NCBI GenBank assembly: GCA_018269055.1
Contig: JAFDVI010000007.1
Span: forward strand, 186,001-250,000
DNA: 64,000 nucleotides
Reading direction: 5' to 3'
Origin: Acidobacteriota bacterium
Lineage (GTDB): Bacteria; Acidobacteriota; Blastocatellia; RBC074
In this document: positions 28,402-37,437 of the stretch, one piece after another
Layout: each line of letters opens with the position of its first letter
How positions within the stretch are numbered: the stretch's first letter is position 1
Program-made: the position numbers and the translations under genes
Notes under the pieces: model-generated
The model's database searches: none
Seen by the model: the letters and a program-made list of their open reading frames with translations, nothing else
What the model was told of the DNA's origin: nothing

Positions 28402-30591
28402 ATGACCGACCCAATTCCATCAAAGCCGAATCTCGCGGCGTACGCTCTGGCCGTTGTTCTAACATTGTTGTTCGTCACGCTGAGTTTGAAACTCTGGCAG
28501 GCGGATTTGCGCGTGCCGCTCACCTATTACGGCGAAGCGAATTACAACGCCATGCTGATCAAGGGGATTTTGAATTTCGGCTGGCATGTGCAGAACCCTG
28601 CGATGGCTGCGCCGGGCGAACTTGACCTGCGCGATGTGCCGATGATGGATAACAACATGCTCTTTGCCCTGATCAAATTGATCGGGTTGTTCACTCGCGA
28701 TTTCGGTCTGACGCTGAATCTGTTTTACCTGCTGACGTTTCCGTTGGTGACGCTGTCGGCCATGTTTGCCTTGCGCCAACTCGGCATTTCGACGCTTTCG
28801 GCGATTTTCGCCAGCGTGTTGTATTCGCTGCTGCCGTACCATTTTGTGCGTGGAGAGCATCATCTATTTTTGTCGGCGTACTTTCTGGTTCCGCTGGCGG
28901 TGATGATGGTGCTGTGGCTGGCAATGGGGACGTTATCGCTGGTGGATTCCTCCGGCAAATTTCGCGTGAACTGGCGCGAACCCAAACTGATTGGTTCGGT
29001 CATTATCTGTTTGCTGATTTCGGCTGGCGGCACGTACTACGCGTTTTTCACCTGTTTCTTTCTGGTATTGGCTGGTTGCGTCGCGGCAATCAGCCGCCGC
29101 AATTGGCGATGTCTGATATTGCCTGCGGCAATGATCGCCATCATTTTCGGTGGGTTGATGGCCAATCTGTTGCCGAGCGTGTTGTATCTGCGCCAGAATG
29201 GAAACACGCCCATCGTTCGCCGAGCCGCCATTGACGCTGAACTGTATTCTTTCCGGTTATCGCAATTTTTGTTGCCGGTCAGCGGCCATCGAATCGCGTT
29301 GCTGGCGAAGCTCAAAGCAGCGTTCAACCAACGGCAGTTCATCAACGAAAACGATGACACGACATTGGGAATAGTCGGCATTGTCGGCTTTATCACATTG
29401 TTCGGCTGGCTGTTGATTCGCAAACCGGAGTTTGGCCGTTTGGAAACTGATGGATCAAGCGGCTTGATCAGCAACCTGAGTATGTTGAATCTGGCGGCGG
29501 TGTTGCTGGGTACGTTCGGCGGCTTGAGCGCGCTGGTGGCGCTGGTCATCACGCCGAAGATTCGCGCCTACAACCGCATCAGCATTTTCATCGCGTTCTT
29601 CTCACTGCTGACCGTCGCCTGGTTACTGGATCGTTTTGCCATACGGTTTGTCAAGCCAGCTTCTCGGCAGATCGCCTTCGCCATTTGCTTGCTGATCGGG
29701 TTAATGGTTGGCGTGTTCGATCAAACCTCTGCTCGCTTCATCCCCGATTACGCCAAAAACAAAACCGAGTTTGATTCCGACCAAAGGTTCATGCATCAGC
29801 TTCAAGCCTCGCTGCCCGCTGGCGCGATGATTTTTCAACTGCCGTTTGTTTCCTTCCCCGAATCGCCGAAAGTCGGCAGGATGTTCGATTACGACCACGC
29901 GCGCGGGTATTTGCATAGCGAAGGATTGCGTTGGAGTTACGGCGCGATGCAAGGTCGCGATGACGAAGCCTGGCAAAAGCTGCTGACTTCAAAACCGGCT
30001 TCGGAAATGATCGAAGCCGTTACGCTGAGCGGGTTTCAGGGGATTTATTTGAATCGCGACGGCTACACCGATTCCAAAGTCGAATCGGAGATCGAAGCCG
30101 TGATCGGCAGACCGCAATTCATCAGCGATAACGGCAGACTGGTCTTTTTTGATTTGAGAAACCTGGAAAGCCAGTTGCGCGCAAAATATGGCGACCAGTT
30201 TCCCGCCAAACGTGAAGAGGCGCTGCATCCATTGTTATTGGTTTGGGTCGAAGGTTGTTCCGAATTGGAAGGAACACCGGACAATCCGTATCGCTGGTGT
30301 TCGGCCATCGGGGAACTGGAAATCACCAACGGCGCGGCTCAGCCAAGGCAGGTGAAACTGGAAACGGCGATTTCGACGGAAAACCAAGCCACGCTTTCGA
30401 TCAGCGGATTACTGAACGAACAGGTCAAAACCAGCAAAGAGCCGCTGACGTTTTCCAGAACCTTCACGATTCCGCCGGGCAAGCATCACATTCATTTTCG
30501 CAGCGATGCGCAACGTGTACTGGCTCCGGGCGATTTTCGCTATCTGGTGTTCAAGCTGGGGAATTTCAAAGTCACGACCGAACAGGAATGA
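28402..30591 (+). CDS. Large polytopic membrane protein (GT-C / YfhO-like)
   Basis: A 729-residue protein with about 11-12 hydrophobic segments between residues 14 and 442, then a soluble C-terminal region of ~280 residues with beta-like character. The N-terminal layout (TM1, then a periplasmic loop with acidic residues such as YYGEANYN and DLRDVPMMDNN) resembles GT-C-fold glycosyltransferases and YfhO-type proteins, which use lipid-linked sugars. No specific motif fixes the donor or acceptor. It stands alone between a SYLF gene and a palindromic element. Confidence 0.6.
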   Translation: MTDPIPSKPNLAAYALAVVLTLLFVTLSLKLWQADLRVPLTYYGEANYNAMLIKGILNFGWHVQNPAMAAPGELDLRDVPMMDNNMLFALIKLIGLFTRDFGLTLNLFYLLTFPLVTLSAMFALRQLGISTLSAIFASVLYSLLPYHFVRGEHHLFLSAYFLVPLAVMMVLWLAMGTLSLVDSSGKFRVNWREPKLIGSVIICLLISAGGTYYAFFTCFFLVLAGCVAAISRRNWRCLILPAAMIAIIFGGLMANLLPSVLYLRQNGNTPIVRRAAIDAELYSFRLSQFLLPVSGHRIALLAKLKAAFNQRQFINENDDTTLGIVGIVGFITLFGWLLIRKPEFGRLETDGSSGLISNLSMLNLAAVLLGTFGGLSALVALVITPKIRAYNRISIFIAFFSLLTVAWLLDRFAIRFVKPASRQIAFAICLLIGLMVGVFDQTSARFIPDYAKNKTEFDSDQRFMHQLQASLPAGAMIFQLPFVSFPESPKVGRMFDYDHARGYLHSEGLRWSYGAMQGRDDEAWQKLLTSKPASEMIEAVTLSGFQGIYLNRDGYTDSKVESEIEAVIGRPQFISDNGRLVFFDLRNLESQLRAKYGDQFPAKREEALHPLLLVWVEGCSELEGTPDNPYRWCSAIGELEITNGAAQPRQVKLETAISTENQATLSISGLLNEQVKTSKEPLTFSRTFTIPPGKHHIHFRSDAQRVLAPGDFRYLVFKLGNFKVTTEQE

Positions 30592-30592
30592 T

Positions 30593-30735
30593 TGAGGGAC
30601 AGAGAGAAAGAGAGATGGAGGGACGGAGAGAGTCCGATGGAACACCTGATATCAAATTGAACACTGATTGCACAGCTTGTACTGATCCAATCTTCTCGCT
30701 TTCCCTCAATCCCTCTTTCCCTTCCTCTCAACCAG
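30593..30735. repeat. Palindromic purine/pyrimidine element
   Basis: The left arm is gaggga/gagaga words (30593-30637). The right arm is tccctc/ctttccc words (30695-30735), with an unrelated centre. It lies between converging genes and shares words with the element at 3040-3155. Confidence 0.65.
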
Positions 30736-30736
30736 G

Positions 30737-31483
30737 TTACTTCAACACACGAATCTTGATGTTGCGAAACCAAATCTGGTCGCTGTGATCCTGCAACAGA
30801 ATGTGGCCCTGTTTGGCTTCGCCAAAGCCCTTGGTGGTTTTGAATTTGCTTTCGGCCAGATGCTTTTTGTAATCGTCGCTGGTGCGGTCGAATTCCACGG
30901 TTTTGACACCATTCAGCCAGTGTTCGATGTGATTGCCTTTGACGATGATCCGGCTTTGGTTGAATTCGCCGATGGGGTTCAGTTTCTTGTTTTTGGCGGC
31001 GGGAATCAAATCATAAAGCGATCCGGCGGTGCGATTGCCGTTAATCCCCAATTTGGCATCCGGATGGTTGTCGTCATCCAACACCTGATACTCAAAACTG
31101 ATGGCGGACCTGCCGGTCGGAGGCAGACTTTCCGACACCAGGTATTTGATACCGCTGTTGCCGCCTTTTTGCAGTTTCCATTCAATCGAAAGCTCGAAGT
31201 TTTCAAATTGATCCACGGTGATCAAATCCCCTCCGCCTTGCCTGTTTTCCCCGGTCGTTTTGGGTTTGGTGATGCAACCATCGGCAACGCCCCAGGACGA
31301 AGGCGGAGTTTGACTGTGAAACCCACGCCAACCGGTCAGGGTTTTGCCGTCAAACAGCAACATCCATCCGGCCTTCTGCTCTGCCTTGGTCAATTGATTG
31401 TTGGTTTCGGTTTTATTCTGAGCTGATGCGGCAACGCCCAATGCGGCGACAAACACCAGCGCAATCATCCATTTCATTTTCAT
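30737..31483 (-). CDS. Exported DUF1080 (3-keto-disaccharide hydrolase-like) protein
   Basis: A 248-residue secreted protein with a signal peptide (1-21, ending ASA). The DUF1080 concanavalin-like fold is evident from GWMLLFDGKTLTGWRG, DLITVDQFENFELSIEWKL (in part), GGNSGIKYLV, FEYQVLDDDNHPDA and the closing HILLQDHSDQIWFRNIKIR. Family members bind or cleave sugars, some as 3-keto-glycoside hydrolases. GAGG precedes the ATG. It ends near the purine/pyrimidine palindrome; a SYLF gene lies upstream on the same strand, 22 bases away, so the two may share a transcript. Confidence 0.85.
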   Translation of the reverse strand: MKMKWMIALVFVAALGVAASAQNKTETNNQLTKAEQKAGWMLLFDGKTLTGWRGFHSQTPPSSWGVADGCITKPKTTGENRQGGGDLITVDQFENFELSIEWKLQKGGNSGIKYLVSESLPPTGRSAISFEYQVLDDDNHPDAKLGINGNRTAGSLYDLIPAAKNKKLNPIGEFNQSRIIVKGNHIEHWLNGVKTVEFDRTSDDYKKHLAESKFKTTKGFGEAKQGHILLQDHSDQIWFRNIKIRVLK

Positions 31484-31504
31484 GAGTTCCTCTGGGCTTG
31501 GTTG

Positions 31505-32218
31505 TTATTTTTGAATTCCTCTCGGCGAAAACGTGCGCAACACCTTGGGAAACGATTCAATTTCGGGCGGCGTACGAACCTTGCCGTCCACAATGATTTC
31601 ACGTGCGGAAATTTCCCGGTCGTAAACGTCTCGGTTGGCGGTATTGTCCTGTGTGATGACCGCGCCTTTCAGTTCCAATCCGGCAAACAAACCGCGGCTG
31701 CGGGAATAAGACACAATCGAAGATTTCAACAGAATGTCTGTCGAAACATGCGTATTGCGTCCCACAGGACCGGCGGAAGCTCCAGCTCCGGCGCCAACCT
31801 CAAATTTGTCCTGGAGCAATCCTTCGACTCCGGCCTTGTTCATAATCAGTAAAACCAGATCCACTTCCTGCCCGCCAATCTGCAATCCAAAACTGCCTCC
31901 ACCGATGGTGAAAAAGGCGGGCGATCCCCATGAACCACCCGGCCGGCGGCAACTCACCAGGCCCTTGCCATATTGGCCGCCAACGATGAAGCCTCCCTTT
32001 TTCACTCCCGGAAAGACAGCGACACAATACGAACGATCCAGCAATTCCAGCGGGACAGCTTGATCCGGCGCTCCCATGATTTCACGGAATGCGGCGGCGG
32101 CCTTTTTTGCGCGTTCCTTTTCTTCGGCGTTGGAGCTGGCGGCGTTTGCCGTCAGGCAGGGGAAAATCAGGGCAGACAGAGCTATAGCAGCAACAGCCAG
32201 GCGAGCAATTCGAGTCAT
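31505..32218 (-). CDS. SYLF (Ysc84-type) exported protein B
   Basis: A ~237-residue secreted protein. The ATG at 32218 has GGAG six bases upstream and gives a clean signal peptide ([19 protein letters not shown]...TANA). SYLF blocks: [28 protein letters not shown] in part, [28 protein letters not shown] in part, and [22 protein letters not shown]. It matches the protein at 27632 in nearly every block but is longer at the C-terminus. It probably forms a unit with the DUF1080 gene that follows. Confidence 0.85.
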   Translation of the reverse strand: MTRIARLAVAAIALSALIFPCLTANAASSNAEEKERAKKAAAAFREIMGAPDQAVPLELLDRSYCVAVFPGVKKGGFIVGGQYGKGLVSCRRPGGSWGSPAFFTIGGGSFGLQIGGQEVDLVLLIMNKAGVEGLLQDKFEVGAGAGASAGPVGRNTHVSTDILLKSSIVSYSRSRGLFAGLELKGAVITQDNTANRDVYDREISAREIIVDGKVRTPPEIESFPKVLRTFSPRGIQK

Positions 32219-32386
32219 AAAATTCTCCATTGTATTTCGTTTTCGGTGGAAGGCGCGCAGCATTTCTAACCTGACGATTCCCGTTTTTCAAGCTGGCGAC
32301 AATGGCTTAAGATGCCGTGCGGCTGAATTGAGAATCTGAATCGCGACACTGTCTCAGCCGCAATTCAATCGTCATCCGGCAAGTTT

Positions 32387-33718
32387 ATGAACTCCTTCGA
32401 TTCCTTCACGCTTACGCCCATGTCCGCAGGCGACGTCATTGACCGTGCCGTGCGGATTTACCGTCGCAACTTTCTGGCGTTGCTGAGAATCGTTTTTGGC
32501 CCCAGCCTGATCGCGTACTTCGGAACGGTGATGTATTACCTGGGTGTGCGCAATTTTTCGGTGGATCGCGGCGACAAACGTGTCGTTGTTTCCCTGGGAT
32601 TAATCGTTGGTGGATTTATCATTTGGATGGTAGGCAAAGCGGCATTTTATGCCGTGTTGGGCGGAGCGTCGCGTTCATTGGTGGATCATTTTTTTGAAGG
32701 CAAAACGATTCGGGCGATGGATGTCTATCGCGTCGTCCGTGAGCGGTTCTGGTCATTGGTCGGCGCGCTGTTGGTAATTGGATTGTTGCTGATGGGAGCG
32801 ACAGCGATCATTTACTTTCTGGCGGCAATTTCATTGATGATCGGATTTGCGGGAGCGGCGATTCTGGCCGACGCTCCCATCTGGCTGAAAACCATTTTCT
32901 CGATTGGATTTGTGCTGGTCATCGCAGTTTCGGCTTTTATGATCTTCCTGTTGATTTACAGTCGCGTGGTTTACGTGCCACAGGTCATGATGGTCGAAGG
33001 CAAAGGCGTGTTTAATTCCATCAGCCGCAGCTTTTCACTGGCTGGCGGCGAATTATGGAGAATCGCTGCTCTGCTTCTATTCTGGGTTTATGTTGCCTGG
33101 TCGGTGTGGGTGTTGCTGTTCGTGCCGCTGCTTTCCCTTGCGGAATGGCTGGGATTTGAATGGAGTCCGTTTCGGCAGGACATTCCATTCTGGTTCAATA
33201 TCACGTACCAGACGCTGGCGCAGGTCAGTGAAATCGTTATTGCGCCAATCGCGATGCTGGGGTTTACCTTGCTTTATCTGGACAGCCGTGTTCGCAAGGA
33301 AGGCTTCGACATTGAACTGATGGCCAACCGCTTGCTGCCGCCGACGCCGGAAATGGTTCGGCAAACTTGGCAACCGCATTCTGTGTTTTTCGATTCCCCT
33401 GTCAGTGTGCGTTCAACATCTTCGGTGCCTTCTATTCTAGGACTGAACGATTACACGCCGATTCGACAGCAAGCGGCTGATCCCGTCGCGCCGGTTGATG
33501 TTGCCGCTCCCGAACCTGCCGCCGACGGGTTCCCTGAGTTCATCGCCGAGGACCGATCCGTCGAACCGGAAGTTTATATGGCGGCAGCGACTGCGGATCT
33601 ATTGCCTGATCCGCCGAATGAATCGCCTGCCGTCAGTAACCATCGGACGTGCCGTTGGTGTGGCACTGAAGCCGGTGACGAAGATCGGTTTTGCCGAGTT
33701 TGCGGAGAGGTGTTTTAA
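32387..33718 (+). CDS. GPDP_memb-type membrane protein with C-terminal zinc ribbon
   Basis: 443 residues. The first ~310 contain about six long hydrophobic segments of the glycerophosphodiester-phosphodiesterase membrane-domain type, opening with LTPMSAGDVIDRAVRIYRRNF. A variable Pro/Ala/Glu linker follows. The last ~22 residues form a CxxC...CxxC ribbon (CRWCGTEAGDEDRFCRVCG). Function unknown. Its stop is followed within four bases by the DUF4129 gene and then the DUF4350 gene, so the three form an operon. Confidence 0.75.
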   Translation: MNSFDSFTLTPMSAGDVIDRAVRIYRRNFLALLRIVFGPSLIAYFGTVMYYLGVRNFSVDRGDKRVVVSLGLIVGGFIIWMVGKAAFYAVLGGASRSLVDHFFEGKTIRAMDVYRVVRERFWSLVGALLVIGLLLMGATAIIYFLAAISLMIGFAGAAILADAPIWLKTIFSIGFVLVIAVSAFMIFLLIYSRVVYVPQVMMVEGKGVFNSISRSFSLAGGELWRIAALLLFWVYVAWSVWVLLFVPLLSLAEWLGFEWSPFRQDIPFWFNITYQTLAQVSEIVIAPIAMLGFTLLYLDSRVRKEGFDIELMANRLLPPTPEMVRQTWQPHSVFFDSPVSVRSTSSVPSILGLNDYTPIRQQAADPVAPVDVAAPEPAADGFPEFIAEDRSVEPEVYMAAATADLLPDPPNESPAVSNHRTCRWCGTEAGDEDRFCRVCGEVF

Positions 33719-33721
33719 CCG

Positions 33722-34762
33722 ATGAAAGCTACTGCAATTCCAGCCTCTGTTCGATTTGTGCAAGCCATGTTTGTGCTGTTTTGGCTGGCGGGAAGCAGTT
33801 TCTCCGCGCTGGCTGCATCGTCGGTAAAGGAATATGTCGGGCGATTGGAGAGCGCCGAACAGATCACCGACCAGTTGATTGACAGCGAGCCCGAAGCTTC
33901 GGAAATCATCGCGGTGATGAATCAGGTTAAACAGCTTATCCCCGCGCAGGAAGACGTAGAACTGGACGGGCAAATCATCCGCACCAACAATACCTGGCTT
34001 TACGACGCGGTCAACCTGGTCATCAAAAATGCCTACGGCGATGAAGAGCAGATTCGTTCAATGATCATCGAAATTGCCGACCGTCTGTATCTATTGGAAC
34101 AAAGCGTCAACACTTCGCTGGAAACCGGAACCAATGCTGCACAGGATCAGCATGCGCAGCTTGAAAAAATTCTGGCGCGCCACGAATACCTGCCCGAAGA
34201 ACAAAAAGAAACCGCCCTGAAAAAATGGGCCAAGCTTCTGTGGAAAAAAATCGAAGAGTTATTGCTCAGACTGCTCGCCGGACGAAGCTCGCGAATTGGA
34301 AACTCCGGCACAGCCACAGCCAATTTCGTCAGAATTGCCGTGACATTGATTCTGTTGGCAGCGGCTTCGATTGGCTTGGTCAAACTGATTCAGCGTTTGC
34401 GCCGCCGCAAAAAGAATGAGGATGAAGTGCGCGAAGTGTTGGGCGAAGAATTGCCTGACGATGCAACCGCAGCCGATTTGTTAAACAACGCGGCTCAGCT
34501 TGCGCGCACGGGCGATTTCCGCAGCGCCATTCGCCGAGCATACATAGCGTTGCTGTGCGATCTGGAACATCGTGGGAATGTACGGCTTCATCGGTCAAAA
34601 ACCAATCGCGATTATCTGGATGAACTCCGTCCGCACCAAAGGCTGTATCCGAGTTTTTCGGTCATGACCAGCGCCTTTGAACACGTCTGGTACGGACAGG
34701 AACCGGCGACGGAATCCGAATACAACGACTTCCTGACGCTTTATCAGGACACGGTCAAGTAA
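33722..34762 (+). CDS. DUF4129-containing membrane protein
   Basis: 346 residues: a signal peptide or N-terminal TM segment (about 10-31), a helical extracytoplasmic region (32-195), a TM segment (about 203-222), a basic RRRKK stop-transfer, and a cytoplasmic C-terminal DUF4129 domain with [23 protein letters not shown]-like sequence (quoted in part) and FEHVWYGQEPATESEY. Such proteins usually belong to MoxR-ATPase/DUF58 operons of unknown envelope function. It starts four bases after the previous gene and ends seven bases before the next. Confidence 0.8.
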   Translation: MKATAIPASVRFVQAMFVLFWLAGSSFSALAASSVKEYVGRLESAEQITDQLIDSEPEASEIIAVMNQVKQLIPAQEDVELDGQIIRTNNTWLYDAVNLVIKNAYGDEEQIRSMIIEIADRLYLLEQSVNTSLETGTNAAQDQHAQLEKILARHEYLPEEQKETALKKWAKLLWKKIEELLLRLLAGRSSRIGNSGTATANFVRIAVTLILLAAASIGLVKLIQRLRRRKKNEDEVREVLGEELPDDATAADLLNNAAQLARTGDFRSAIRRAYIALLCDLEHRGNVRLHRSKTNRDYLDELRPHQRLYPSFSVMTSAFEHVWYGQEPATESEYNDFLTLYQDTVK

Positions 34763-34768
34763 AACATC

Positions 34769-36127
34769 ATGCGTCGTTACCTGGGAATCATTATCAGCAT
34801 GGCTTTGGCGTTGGGCGTGATCATCGCGCTCAGCGCGGCAGGCAACCTGGAATTCGACCGCCCGCCGGAAAACGAACGGGAACCAATTCGTTCCAGTTAC
34901 AATTCCGGCCCAACCGGGACGCGCGCGTTTTATCAATTTCTGGAAGAATCCGGAACGCCGGTTTTTCGATTGCGCGACGATTTCAAATCGCTCCCCGAAA
35001 AAGCGCCGAAAGCCGTGTTGGTTATCGTTGGCCCGTTCAACCCAAACCTGGACATTCAATACGACGAAGCTGTAGCGCTGCAAAAATGGATTGCCGCAGG
35101 AGGCAACGCCTTGATCGTCAGCCGCTACCCGCAATCTCAATTTGGCGACCCGATGGTGCAATCCAAGGTCATCGGCGAAAACCTTCCGTGGACGGCTCCG
35201 CCGGATGCGCTGATTGACCCGAACAGCGACAAACTCGTTTCTCAACCGACCGAGCTGACCCGAAACGTAAATGGATTGCAGTTAACGACGCTGGCGGCGC
35301 GAATCCGATTCGAACCGCCGGAAGTCGAGGACGATGAGGAGGAGGAAAAAACGCCGCCACCTCCAGCGCCTTCTCCGACGCCCGTCCCAACGCCGACGAC
35401 GAATGCAGAGCAGGCGGCTGCCACGCCTTGTGAGGCATTTCTGTACGCGCCGGTCATTCATCTGGGCGATAAGAATGGCGCGGTGCTGGCTGATTTCAAA
35501 TACTGCGACGGCCGGTTGGTATTCCTCTCAGACCCGTTTGCCATTGCCAACAACGGCATTGCGCGCGGCACCAATCTGACCCTGGCGATGAATCTGGTGC
35601 GCGCCCTGAGCAAAGGTGACAATGGCCAGTCGCGCAAAATCTTTTTCGATGAGTTTCATCACGGCTACCGTTCGCAGGTCAATCCGCTGGTGAATTATGT
35701 TCGCGGCACGCCGGTTCCGTGGTTATTGCTACAAGGATTGTTGCTGAGTTTGCTGGTCATTTTCAGCGTCGGCAAGCGATTCGCGCGTCCGTTGCCGATG
35801 CCGCAAATGGATCGGCATTCGCCGCTGGAATTTGTCGGTTCGATGGCCAATCTGCAACAAGTCGCTCGTGCGCGCGATTTGGCGCTGGAAAATATCTACC
35901 CGCGATTCAAAACCATGCTTTGCCGCCGCCTGGGATTGTCTTCCAGAGCCAAAACCGAAGACATCGTCGCCAGTTTGCGCCGCCGCCATTTGCCAGTTGA
36001 TGAGATTGAAATTCGCCAGACGATCAGTGATGCCGAAGTTACCTTGGCCGGTGAGAAAATTGACGATGCGCAGTTGGTCAAACTGGTGGGCAGAATGCGC
36101 CGCATCCTGACGCAACTGAAACGATAA
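34769..36127 (+). CDS. DUF4350-containing membrane protein
   Basis: 452 residues. An N-terminal TM anchor (about 4-25) is followed by the DUF4350 domain (SSYNSGPTGTRAFYQFLEESG, in part; VLVIVGPF; GGNALIVSRYP). A Glu-rich then Pro/Thr-rich linker lies at about 185-215. The domain resumes (FFDEFHHGYR), then a second TM segment (about 312-330) and a cytoplasmic helical tail with conserved Arg (DLALENIYPRFKTMLCRRLG, in part) follow. It closes the GPDP_memb/DUF4129/DUF4350 operon. No MoxR or DUF58 gene follows: a 'caggatt' palindrome and convergent genes come next. Confidence 0.8.
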   Translation: MRRYLGIIISMALALGVIIALSAAGNLEFDRPPENEREPIRSSYNSGPTGTRAFYQFLEESGTPVFRLRDDFKSLPEKAPKAVLVIVGPFNPNLDIQYDEAVALQKWIAAGGNALIVSRYPQSQFGDPMVQSKVIGENLPWTAPPDALIDPNSDKLVSQPTELTRNVNGLQLTTLAARIRFEPPEVEDDEEEEKTPPPPAPSPTPVPTPTTNAEQAAATPCEAFLYAPVIHLGDKNGAVLADFKYCDGRLVFLSDPFAIANNGIARGTNLTLAMNLVRALSKGDNGQSRKIFFDEFHHGYRSQVNPLVNYVRGTPVPWLLLQGLLLSLLVIFSVGKRFARPLPMPQMDRHSPLEFVGSMANLQQVARARDLALENIYPRFKTMLCRRLGLSSRAKTEDIVASLRRRHLPVDEIEIRQTISDAEVTLAGEKIDDAQLVKLVGRMRRILTQLKR

Positions 36128-36142
36128 GCCGCCACAAAAACA

Positions 36143-36203
36143 GACAGGATTTACAAGATTGATCAGGATGAGAAATATCCTGTCAAATCCTGTAAATCCT
36201 GTC
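36143..36203. repeat. Palindromic 'caggatt' element, copy 5
   Basis: The left arm is gacaggatt-tacaagatt-atcaggat; the right arm is atcctgtc-aaatcctg-taaatcctgtc. It is short-centred and well preserved. It lies between the convergent DUF4350 and acyl-CoA dehydrogenase genes. Confidence 0.85.
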
Positions 36204-36221
36204 TGAATTTTGCTCGCCGAT

Positions 36222-37352
36222 CTAACCTTCTAATTCGTCAACCACCTTTTCCGCGATCTTCTCTCGGTGATAATTGGCGTCGCCAAACAGAATCTCCGAC
36301 GATTTGGCGCGTTTGTAATACAACTGAATGTTGTGTTCCCAGGTGAAGCCGATGCCGCCGTGAACCTGCACGCCGCGATTGCCAACTTCGCGCGCAGCGT
36401 CAGAACAAAAGCTTTTTGCCACCGACACTGCCAGCTTCGCCGAAGGATCGTTTTCCGCCACCGCCCATGCAGCATAGTAAATCGCCGACCGAGCGCTTTC
36501 CGTGAAGTTAAACATGTCCGCGCATTGATGTTGGACAGCCTGGTAAATGCCGATGGGTTTGCCGAATTGCTGGCGAGTTTTGGCGTATTCAACTGTTGTA
36601 TCCAGCGTCCACACCATTCCGCCCAACATTTCGGCACATAACGCAACCGTCGCCACATCGGTTGCAGCCTCTACAGCTTCTTTGGTTTTGGTGGTAAGGG
36701 CCAGCGCATTCGATTCCGGAATGGCGACATTGTCGAATTCAACCGTGTATAGCTTGCGGGTTGCATCAATCGCCGGTGTTTCGGTGATCTTGATTCCAGC
36801 AGCGCCGCGTTCAACCGGCAGCAAAACCAGATCTGTGTTTTCACGCGCAACGACTATGATGACATCGGCGATGGCGGCATCACTGACGTAATGCTTAGTT
36901 CCACGCAGCCGGTATTCTTTGCCGTCTTTTATTGCCGCCAGCATCACAGCAGCCGGATTCCATTCGCCGGACTCTTCCAGCAAGGCCACAGTCGCTTTCA
37001 AATCGCCCGCGGCAATTGGTTCCAGGTATTGTTTGCGCTGGCCTTCATTGCCTGCGCGTTCGATCAAAATGGCCGCCCATAATGTGGAAATGAATGGGCC
37101 GGGCAAACAGGATCTGCCCATTTCTTCGGTGACGGCGATCAAATCCACAAGGCTCAATCCCAATCCGCCGTATTCTTCGGGAATGGTCAATCCTGTGAAG
37201 CCTTGATCGGCCATGTCTCGCCAGAGCTTGTCGTCAAACGCCGTTTCCGAAGCCATCAATTCCCGCACGCGCTCCGGTTTGCATTCGCGCGCAAAGAAAT
37301 CCCGCGCCGATTGTTGCAACAGTTTTTGAGCTTTACTCAGATCAAAATCCAT
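36222..37352 (-). CDS. Acyl-CoA dehydrogenase, subunit-type 1
   Basis: A 376-residue FAD-dependent dehydrogenase of acyl-CoA chains. The N-terminal helix is MDFDLSKAQKLLQQSARDFF, followed by GFTGLTIPEEYGGLGLS, the YAKTRQQFGKPIG signature and GNRGVQVHGGIGFTWEHN near the active site. Together with the next gene (391 residues, MDLNLTPEEQ type) it resembles the paired alpha/beta dehydrogenases described for sterol side-chain degradation, where two unlike subunits make one flavoenzyme. It is the last gene of the leftward locus with ETF and its reductase, to which it would pass electrons. Confidence 0.85.
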   Translation of the reverse strand: MDFDLSKAQKLLQQSARDFFARECKPERVRELMASETAFDDKLWRDMADQGFTGLTIPEEYGGLGLSLVDLIAVTEEMGRSCLPGPFISTLWAAILIERAGNEGQRKQYLEPIAAGDLKATVALLEESGEWNPAAVMLAAIKDGKEYRLRGTKHYVSDAAIADVIIVVARENTDLVLLPVERGAAGIKITETPAIDATRKLYTVEFDNVAIPESNALALTTKTKEAVEAATDVATVALCAEMLGGMVWTLDTTVEYAKTRQQFGKPIGIYQAVQHQCADMFNFTESARSAIYYAAWAVAENDPSAKLAVSVAKSFCSDAAREVGNRGVQVHGGIGFTWEHNIQLYYKRAKSSEILFGDANYHREKIAEKVVDELEG

Positions 37353-37372
37353 AAATGTCAGACCTTTTATTC

Positions 37373-37433
37373 GACAGGATGAACAGGATTTTTCAGGATG
37401 AAATCAATCCTGCCGAATCGTGTAAATCCTGTC
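37373..37433. repeat. Palindromic 'caggatt' element, copy 6
   Basis: gacaggat-aacaggatt-ttcaggat, then aatcctg-aatcgtg-aaatcctgtc. It lies between the two acyl-CoA dehydrogenase genes. Confidence 0.85.
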
Positions 37434-37437
37434 TATT

